Source: JACCUZ01 sp038246575 (GTDB lineage: Bacteria; Actinomycetota; Actinomycetes; JACCUZ01). From it: a DNA stretch of 64,000 nt. The stretch is taken from NCBI GenBank assembly GCA_038246575.1, contig JBBRVU010000006.1:1-64000 (forward strand). The letters are read 5' to 3'. Below, one piece after another: positions 59,532 through 64,000 of this stretch. The stretch's first letter is position 1; the number at the start of each line of letters is the position of its first letter. The notes below the pieces were generated by a model. That model saw only the letters and a list, made by a program, of their open reading frames with translations, did no database searches and was not told the DNA's origin. Both the position numbers and the translations under genes were made by a program.

Positions 59532-60623
59532 CTAGTCGCTGGTGAGCCCCGCGGCGTCCAGCGCATTGCTCAGGTCGGACCAGAGATCTTCGACGTCCTC
59601 GATGCCGACCGACAGCCGCAACAGCGTCTCGGGCACCTCGGCGCTCTCCCCGGGCCAGCGTCGGCGGCGCTCCAGGCTGGACTCGACCCCTCCGAGGCTG
59701 GTGGCGTGCACCCACAGCTCGGTCGAGTCGGCCACCTTCTCGGCCGAAGCAGCCTCGCCGTTCAGGACGACCGCCACCATCGCCCCCAGGCCGGGATAGA
59801 GAACCTCGGCCACAGCCGGGTGCTCGGCCATCCGCCGGGCCAGCTCGGCCGCGTTCTTCTGAGCGCGCTCCACGCGTAGGTGCAGGGTGCGCAGCCCCCG
59901 TAGCGCGAGCCAGGACTCGACCGTGCCGGGCACCGAGCCGTGGGTGCTGCGGTATCCCACCAGCTGCTCGGCGATGTCCGCGTCGGAGGCGACCGCCACG
60001 CCGAGCAGCACGTCCGAGTGACCGGAGAGGTACTTGGTCGCGCTGTGCACGACGACGTCGGCGCCCGAGGCGAGCGGTCGCTGCAGGATCGGTGTCGCAA
60101 AGGTGTTGTCCACCACGAGCAGCACGCCCGCGACGCGGGTCCGTGCCGCGAGGTCGTCCAGGTCGACGGTGCGCAGCAGCGGGTTGGTGGGCGTCTCGGC
60201 CCAGCAGAGGTCCGCGCCACGCAACGCGGCATCGGTGGCGTCCCGGTCGGCCATCTCCACCCGGCGGACGGTGAGCCGCCCGCTCTGCTCCAGGTGACCG
60301 AGCAGCTTCAGCGTGCCGTAGTAGGACTCCGCCGAGGCCACGACGACGCCACCGACCGGCACCAGGTCCACGACGGCCGCCACTGCCGCCAACCCGGAGG
60401 CGAACGAGGTGGCGACCCCGCCCTCCAGGGCGCCGACCGCCGACTCGAGCATCTCCCAGGTCGGGTTGCCGTAGCGCCCGTAGCCCACGTCGCCACCTGC
60501 GTGGTAGGTCGACGCCAGCACGATCGGCGGGTTCATCGGCCCGTCCGGTCGTCGCGGTGGCCGCCCGGCGGACACCGCGATCGTGGCCGCCGAGTGCGAC
60601 GTCGGCTCGTCCATCGCACTCAT
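59532..60623 (-). CDS. Cys/Met-metabolism PLP enzyme (cystathionine gamma-synthase/lyase family)
   Basis: The 363-residue protein has YGRYGNPTWEMLESAVGALEGG, ETPTNPLLRTVDLDDLA, LLVVDNTFATPILQRPLA, the PLP lysine in VVHSATKYLSGHSDVLLG, and EVLYPGLGAMVAVVLNG. The SLGGVESSLERR segment is typical, though the usual Pro-containing ending is modified. It could be MetB (O-succinyl/acetylhomoserine to cystathionine) or a gamma-lyase. ATG at 60623 or 60614 may be the start; neither has a strong ribosome-binding site. It is divergent from ddl. Confidence 0.86.
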   Translation of the reverse strand: MSAMDEPTSHSAATIAVSAGRPPRRPDGPMNPPIVLASTYHAGGDVGYGRYGNPTWEMLESAVGALEGGVATSFASGLAAVAAVVDLVPVGGVVVASAESYYGTLKLLGHLEQSGRLTVRRVEMADRDATDAALRGADLCWAETPTNPLLRTVDLDDLAARTRVAGVLLVVDNTFATPILQRPLASGADVVVHSATKYLSGHSDVLLGVAVASDADIAEQLVGYRSTHGSVPGTVESWLALRGLRTLHLRVERAQKNAAELARRMAEHPAVAEVLYPGLGAMVAVVLNGEAASAEKVADSTELWVHATSLGGVESSLERRRRWPGESAEVPETLLRLSVGIEDVEDLWSDLSNALDAAGLTSD

Positions 60624-60701
60624 CCGAAGCGTCCCAGTGCGATCGGGCGCAGGTGGCGCTGCTGGGGCGAGGACATGACGAGAAGTATCCATGTCCGCAG
60701 G

Positions 60702-60707
60702 TATCGT
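60702..60707 (+). promoter_or_regulatory. -10 box of a leaderless ddl promoter
   Basis: TATCGT ends 8 bp before the ATG at 60716. It supports this start over the longer open frame. Confidence 0.45.
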
Positions 60708-60715
60708 CGCGGGCG

Positions 60716-61873
60716 ATGACCGAGATCCGTGACACGACAGGCCCCCGCCCGTCCGCCGGTGACCCGGCCCGCAAGCCACGGGTGGCCGTCGTCTTCGGCG
60801 GCCGCAGCACCGAGCACTCCGTCTCCTGCGTGTCCGCCGGCAGCGTGCTGAGGGTGATCGACCGCGACCGCTACGACGTCGTGCCCATCGGCATCTCGCA
60901 CGAGGGCCGGTGGGTGCTGGCCGCGGACGAGCCGGACAAGCTCGCCATCACCGGCGACCGGTTGCCCGAGGTCGAGGACGTCGGGGCCGGCGTCGTCCTG
61001 TCCGGGGACCCCACCCACCGGGGGCTCGTCGTGCACGAGCCGGGTCAGGTGCCCCGCGAGATCGGCGACGTCGATGTCGTTCTCCCCTTGTTGCACGGGC
61101 CCTACGGCGAGGACGGCACCATGCAGGGGCTGCTCGAGCTGGCCGGCGTCGCCTACGTCGGCTCCGGGGTCTTCGCCTCGGCTGCCGCCATGGACAAGGG
61201 CCACATGAAGGCGCTCTTCCAGGCAGCCGGGCTGCCCGTCGGGCCGTACGCCGTCGTCACCCCGCGCGACTGGGAACGGGGCAAGGCGGCCGTGCGCGAG
61301 ACGGTGGCGGCGCTGGGGTTCCCCGTGTTCGTCAAGCCGGCGCGGGCCGGCTCCAGCGTCGGCATCAGCAAGGTCGGTGAACCCGGCGACCTTGACGCCG
61401 CGATCGAGGAGGCCCGACGCCACGACCCCCGGGTCGTCGTCGAGGCCACGGTCGACGGGCGCGAGATCGAGTGCGGGGTCCTCGAGGGAGTCGACGGCGA
61501 CGAGCCCGAGGCCAGCGTTCCCGGTGAGGTCATCGTCGGCGGCGGTCACGAGTTCTACGACTTCGCAGCCAAGTACCTGCCCGACGAGGGGACCGACCTC
61601 GTCGTCCCGGCCGACCTCCCCGGCGAGGTCGTGACGCAGGTCCAGGACCTGGCCTGTCGCGCCTTCGATGTCCTGGGCTGCGAGGGCCTGGCCCGGGTCG
61701 ACTTCTTCCTCACCGCCGACAACACGGTGGTCATCAATGAGGTGAACACCATGCCCGGGTTCACGCCGGTGTCGATGTTCCCGTTGATGTGGAAGGCATC
61801 GGGGCTCGACTACCCGGCACTCGTCGACCGGCTCGTCGAGACGGCCCTGCGCCGCCCCACCGGCCTGCGCTGA
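60716..61873 (+). CDS. ddl: D-alanine--D-alanine ligase
   Basis: ATP-grasp enzyme that makes the D-Ala-D-Ala dipeptide of peptidoglycan. The 385-residue protein has VVFGGRSTEHSVSCVSAGSV, VLPLLHGPYGEDGTMQGLLEL, the lid GSSVGISKV, and GLARVDFFLTADNTVVINEVNTMPGFTPVSM with the metal ligands. The Tyr/Met specificity positions suggest Ala rather than Lac, with low certainty. The start is set by the upstream -10 box and the conserved N-terminus. The gpsA-ddl neighbourhood matches M. tuberculosis Rv2982c-Rv2981c. Confidence 0.96.
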   Translation: MTEIRDTTGPRPSAGDPARKPRVAVVFGGRSTEHSVSCVSAGSVLRVIDRDRYDVVPIGISHEGRWVLAADEPDKLAITGDRLPEVEDVGAGVVLSGDPTHRGLVVHEPGQVPREIGDVDVVLPLLHGPYGEDGTMQGLLELAGVAYVGSGVFASAAAMDKGHMKALFQAAGLPVGPYAVVTPRDWERGKAAVRETVAALGFPVFVKPARAGSSVGISKVGEPGDLDAAIEEARRHDPRVVVEATVDGREIECGVLEGVDGDEPEASVPGEVIVGGGHEFYDFAAKYLPDEGTDLVVPADLPGEVVTQVQDLACRAFDVLGCEGLARVDFFLTADNTVVINEVNTMPGFTPVSMFPLMWKASGLDYPALVDRLVETALRRPTGLR

Positions 61874-61892
61874 GGCGAGCCGGCGGGAGGGG

Positions 61893-62345
61893 TCAGCGGC
61901 TGACGTCAGCCGCGACGGGCGCAGACATGACGTCGACCAGCGCAGCCAGCCCGGTGAGCAGCCGTTGGGATCGCTGTGCGCCGAGGCCATCGTGGACGAC
62001 TGCGAGTGCCGCGTCGACCGACGGCTGCAGCCTGTCGACCAGCTCGCGACCCGGCTCCGACAGATACAGGGCTATCCGGCGTCGGTCGTCGCGAGCCTGC
62101 CGGCGGTAGACCAGGGCGCGCGAGACCAGCCGGTCGGTGAGCTTGCTCAGCGTCGGGCCGTTCAGGAGCGCGATGTCGGCGACCTCGCCCATCGAGTGAC
62201 CGTGGCCGTCGCGCAGGGCCGCCAGCACTCGCCACTCGTCGACCGAGACCTCGTCGGCGGCCAGCGCCTCCGCCACGATGCCGGAGAGGCAGCGCGCCGC
62301 CTCGGCCAGCAGGTAGTCAAGCGATGATCGGCTACCGCTGCGCAT
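61893..62345 (-). CDS. MarR-family transcriptional regulator
   Basis: The 150-residue winged-helix protein has VSVDEWRVLAALRDGHGHSMGEVADIALLNGPTLSKLTDRL as the DNA-binding part and RRQARDDRRRIALYLSEPGREL as the wing. GGAGGGAG lies 5 bp before the ATG. It is divergent from the AmiC-like gene with a 74-bp gap, so it probably regulates itself and that gene, and perhaps the permease behind it. Confidence 0.9.
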   Translation of the reverse strand: MRSGSRSSLDYLLAEAARCLSGIVAEALAADEVSVDEWRVLAALRDGHGHSMGEVADIALLNGPTLSKLTDRLVSRALVYRRQARDDRRRIALYLSEPGRELVDRLQPSVDAALAVVHDGLGAQRSQRLLTGLAALVDVMSAPVAADVSR

Positions 62346-62370
62346 GAGGCTCCCTCCGATCTGTCCGACG

Positions 62371-62377
62371 TACCCTA
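62371..62377. promoter_or_regulatory. overlapping divergent -10 boxes between the MarR and AmiC-like genes
   Basis: TACCCTA reads as TACCCT on the plus strand and TAGGGT on the minus strand, so the two promoters may share these bases and compete. Both transcripts would have leaders with ribosome-binding sites. No clear MarR palindrome is visible in the gap. Confidence 0.35.
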
Positions 62378-62419
62378 ACGGGGCTGCTCACGCGAGAGCG
62401 GTCCGAACGAGGAGAGGCG

Positions 62420-63517
62420 ATGCCACCCGTCGAGAGTGCAGGCGCGGGATGTGACGTCGTGCGCCTGGCGGCGGTGGTCCCGCTGAGTGGCTCACTGGGA
62501 CTGTGTGGGCCGTCCGCGCTCGCCTGTGCCCGGCTCGGTGTCGACGAGGTCAACCTCCGGGGTGGGATTCTCGGCCGAGAGGTCGAGATCGTGGTCGTCG
62601 ACGGCGGCCGGAGACCTGGCGAGGTGGCGGACGAGGTCGCCGCCGGGGTCGAGCACGGTCGTGTCGAAGCCGTCGTCGGGATGCACACCAGCGACGTCCG
62701 CGTCGCCGTGAGCCGCCGGCTAGGCGGGACGGTTCCCTACGTCTACACCCCGCCGTACGAGGGAGGTGAGCGCACGCCTGGTGTCATCCTGATCGGAGAA
62801 ACCCCGGACCAGCAGCTGCAGCCGGTCATCGAGAGGCTCGTGAGCACGCGCCACGCCCAGCGATGGTTCCTGGTCGGCAACGACTACGTGTGGCCGCGGC
62901 GGACCCACGCCAGCGCCGCGTCGTTCCTGAAGAGGTGTGGCGGTCAGGTCGTCGGCGAGCGGTTCGTCCCGATGGGGTCGACGAACTTCGGGGAGCTGGT
63001 GGAGACAATCGTCCGCTCACGCTCTCAGGCCGTCCTCCTGAGCCTGGTCGGCGCCGATCAGATCGCCTTCCACCGCCAGATCGCGCAGCACCCGGGGGCG
63101 TCGGGACTGGTGCGCCTGTCCACGAGTCTGGAGGAGAACGTCCTGCTCGGAATGGGCGGCGACGACTCCGGAGACGTGTACGCCGCCATGGGGTACTTCG
63201 CCTCCTTGGCCACCGATGCCTCCCTGTCCTTCCTCGGCCGCTACGTTGCTGCTTACGGGGACGAGGCACCACCCCTGAGCGCGCACGGCCAGTCCGCCTA
63301 CGAGGGTGTGCTGGCCCTCGAGGCCATGGCCGCGCAGGCCAGGTCCCTCCGCGTCCGCGACCTCGTCCGAGCCGGGCAAGGAGCCACCTTCACCGGCGCC
63401 CGCGGTGCGCGGACGGTGTCGGGCAACCACGTCCCGCAACCGGTCTACCTGGCCCGCGCGGAGGGTCTGGACCTACCGGTCGTGTCGACGGTTCGGCAGG
63501 CCGCGGGACACATCTGA
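62420..63517 (+). CDS. cytosolic periplasmic-binding-fold protein (AmiC/branched-chain amino acid receptor-like)
   Basis: The 365-residue protein begins almost directly with the ligand-binding fold (VVRLAAVVPLSGSLGLCGPS) and has no signal peptide or lipobox. It therefore probably stays in the cytosol, as the amide sensor AmiC does. VNLRGGILGREVEIVVVDGGR, VEAVVGMHTSDVRVAV, WFLVGNDYVWPRRTHA and AAMGYFASLATDASLSFLGRYVAAYG match the Peripla_BP_5/6 group. The last is where AmiC-like proteins contact ligand. GAGGAGAGG lies 3 bp before the ATG. It lies upstream of an APC permease and divergent from a MarR gene. Confidence 0.82.
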   Translation: MPPVESAGAGCDVVRLAAVVPLSGSLGLCGPSALACARLGVDEVNLRGGILGREVEIVVVDGGRRPGEVADEVAAGVEHGRVEAVVGMHTSDVRVAVSRRLGGTVPYVYTPPYEGGERTPGVILIGETPDQQLQPVIERLVSTRHAQRWFLVGNDYVWPRRTHASAASFLKRCGGQVVGERFVPMGSTNFGELVETIVRSRSQAVLLSLVGADQIAFHRQIAQHPGASGLVRLSTSLEENVLLGMGGDDSGDVYAAMGYFASLATDASLSFLGRYVAAYGDEAPPLSAHGQSAYEGVLALEAMAAQARSLRVRDLVRAGQGATFTGARGARTVSGNHVPQPVYLARAEGLDLPVVSTVRQAAGHI

Positions 63518-63526
63518 GAAGAATGC

Positions 63527-63555
63527 TTTCCATTTCACACATTGCGCACTAGCCT
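63527..63555 (+). promoter_or_regulatory. promoter for the APC permease gene
   Basis: TTTCCA (63527-63532) and TAGCCT (63550-63555) are separated by 17 bp in an unusually AT-rich stretch. They give a leader of about 30 bases before the ATG. Confidence 0.5.
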
Positions 63556-63590
63556 CCCGTCGGCGCACCGCGCGTCACGAGGAGGACGTC

Positions 63591-64000
63591 ATGGACAGCA
63601 GCACGTCAGGCGCACCGTCGAAGCCCACGACGGCAGACCACGACGGACAGGGTGTGGAGCGGTTCGGCTACCAGCAGGAGCTCCGTCGCTCCCTGAGCTT
63701 CACCGACCTTCTGGTGTACGGACTCATCTTCATGGTGCCGATCGCCCCGTTCGGCATCTTCGGCAGCGTGTACTCAGCGTCCGGCGGGATGCCTGCGCTG
63801 GCCTACATCGTCGGCGGTGTCGCGATGGCCTTCACCGCGCTGTCCTATGCGTCGATGTCCCGTGCCTTCCCGGTCGCCGGGTCGGTCTACTCCTACGCGG
63901 GTCGAGGCCTGCATCCCACGGCTGGCTTCCTCGGCGGGTGGATGATCCTGCTCGACTACATCCTCGTCCCCGCCCTGCTCTACATCGTCGCGGGCGTGGC
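63591..64000 (+). CDS. APC-family amino acid/polyamine permease (5' part, cut by window end)
   Basis: The first 136 codons are present; the gene runs off the window. After about 35 polar residues comes RRSLSFTDLLVYGLIFMVPI and AYIVGGVAMAFTALSYASMS. Then SRAFPVAGSVYSYAGRGLHP and LGGWMILLDYILVPALLYIV follow, the first four membrane helices of the APC fold with its conserved AxPxAGSxYxY motif. GAGGAGG lies 5 bp before the ATG. The substrate is unknown; the neighbouring AmiC-like protein suggests an amide, amine or amino acid. Confidence 0.88.
   Translation, partial: MDSSTSGAPSKPTTADHDGQGVERFGYQQELRRSLSFTDLLVYGLIFMVPIAPFGIFGSVYSASGGMPALAYIVGGVAMAFTALSYASMSRAFPVAGSVYSYAGRGLHPTAGFLGGWMILLDYILVPALLYIVAGV

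Overview
The window is 64 kb of very GC-rich DNA (third codon positions mostly G/C, many GTG starts, 4-bp stop/start overlaps) from an actinobacterium. The GlgE maltosyltransferase pathway, cofC for coenzyme F420, a HupB-like HU with a lysine-rich tail, and a gene order that parallels the Mycobacterium tuberculosis ddlA-gpsA-hupB-leuDC-leuB-serA-ilvCNB-gatBA-ligA-mnmA-iscS-etfAB segment all support this. A member of the Nocardioidaceae or a relative is my guess; the sequence alone does not settle the genus. No mobile element, CRISPR array or phage gene is visible, and almost every base is coding or regulatory.

Layout. Positions 1-12062 hold alpha-glucan metabolism: glgE, treS, maltokinase and glgB form a tight minus-strand operon, with glgP divergent and glgX convergent with glgP. 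Positions 12098-14705 hold an enoyl-CoA hydratase, a coupled methyltransferase and hexapeptide acyltransferase, and a small membrane protein. Positions 14946-27299 are mostly housekeeping: etfBA, a cysteine desulfurase with mnmA, a TlpA/CcdA thiol-redox pair on the minus strand, a short MetE-like protein, ligA, and gatC-gatA-(64-aa membrane protein)-gatB. Positions 27333-32052 hold a PQQ-type sugar dehydrogenase lipoprotein, a patatin-like phospholipase, a 2-hydroxyacid dehydrogenase, a membrane-anchored unknown and a 57-aa zinc-ribbon protein.

Positions 32098-45858 are dominated by branched-chain amino acid and serine synthesis: ilvD, ilvB-ilvN-ilvC, serA, leuB, ilvE and cimA, with an HD-GYP protein and an SseB-domain protein between them. 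ilvB and cimA are each preceded by a short leader ORF, a GC-rich hairpin and an intrinsic terminator, as in ribosome-mediated attenuation. leuB is preceded by a leader ORF sharing the 12-mer CTCGTACTTCGC (Leu-Val-Leu-Arg) with the ilvB leader, then a 57-codon ORF coupled to leuB. Positions 46016-50294 hold a membrane protein, an FAA hydrolase, gltX, a CPBP protease and the genes for tRNA-Gln(CUG) and tRNA-Glu(CUC). With gatCAB in the same window, this fits indirect Gln-tRNA formation. Positions 50331-55654 hold TfoX-like, unknown and DM13 proteins, an IclR regulator divergent from leuCD with a perfect operator-like palindrome between them, and the HU gene.

Positions 55741-64000 hold a small possible cold-shock-like (OB-fold) protein, cofC, an acyltransferase with gpsA, a sirtuin, a Cys/Met-metabolism PLP enzyme, ddl, a MarR regulator, an AmiC-like cytosolic binding protein and the start of an APC permease cut by the window edge. 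A recurring theme is a TANNNT-like -10 box 6-8 bp upstream of the start codon, seen before about 16 genes and implying widespread leaderless transcripts.
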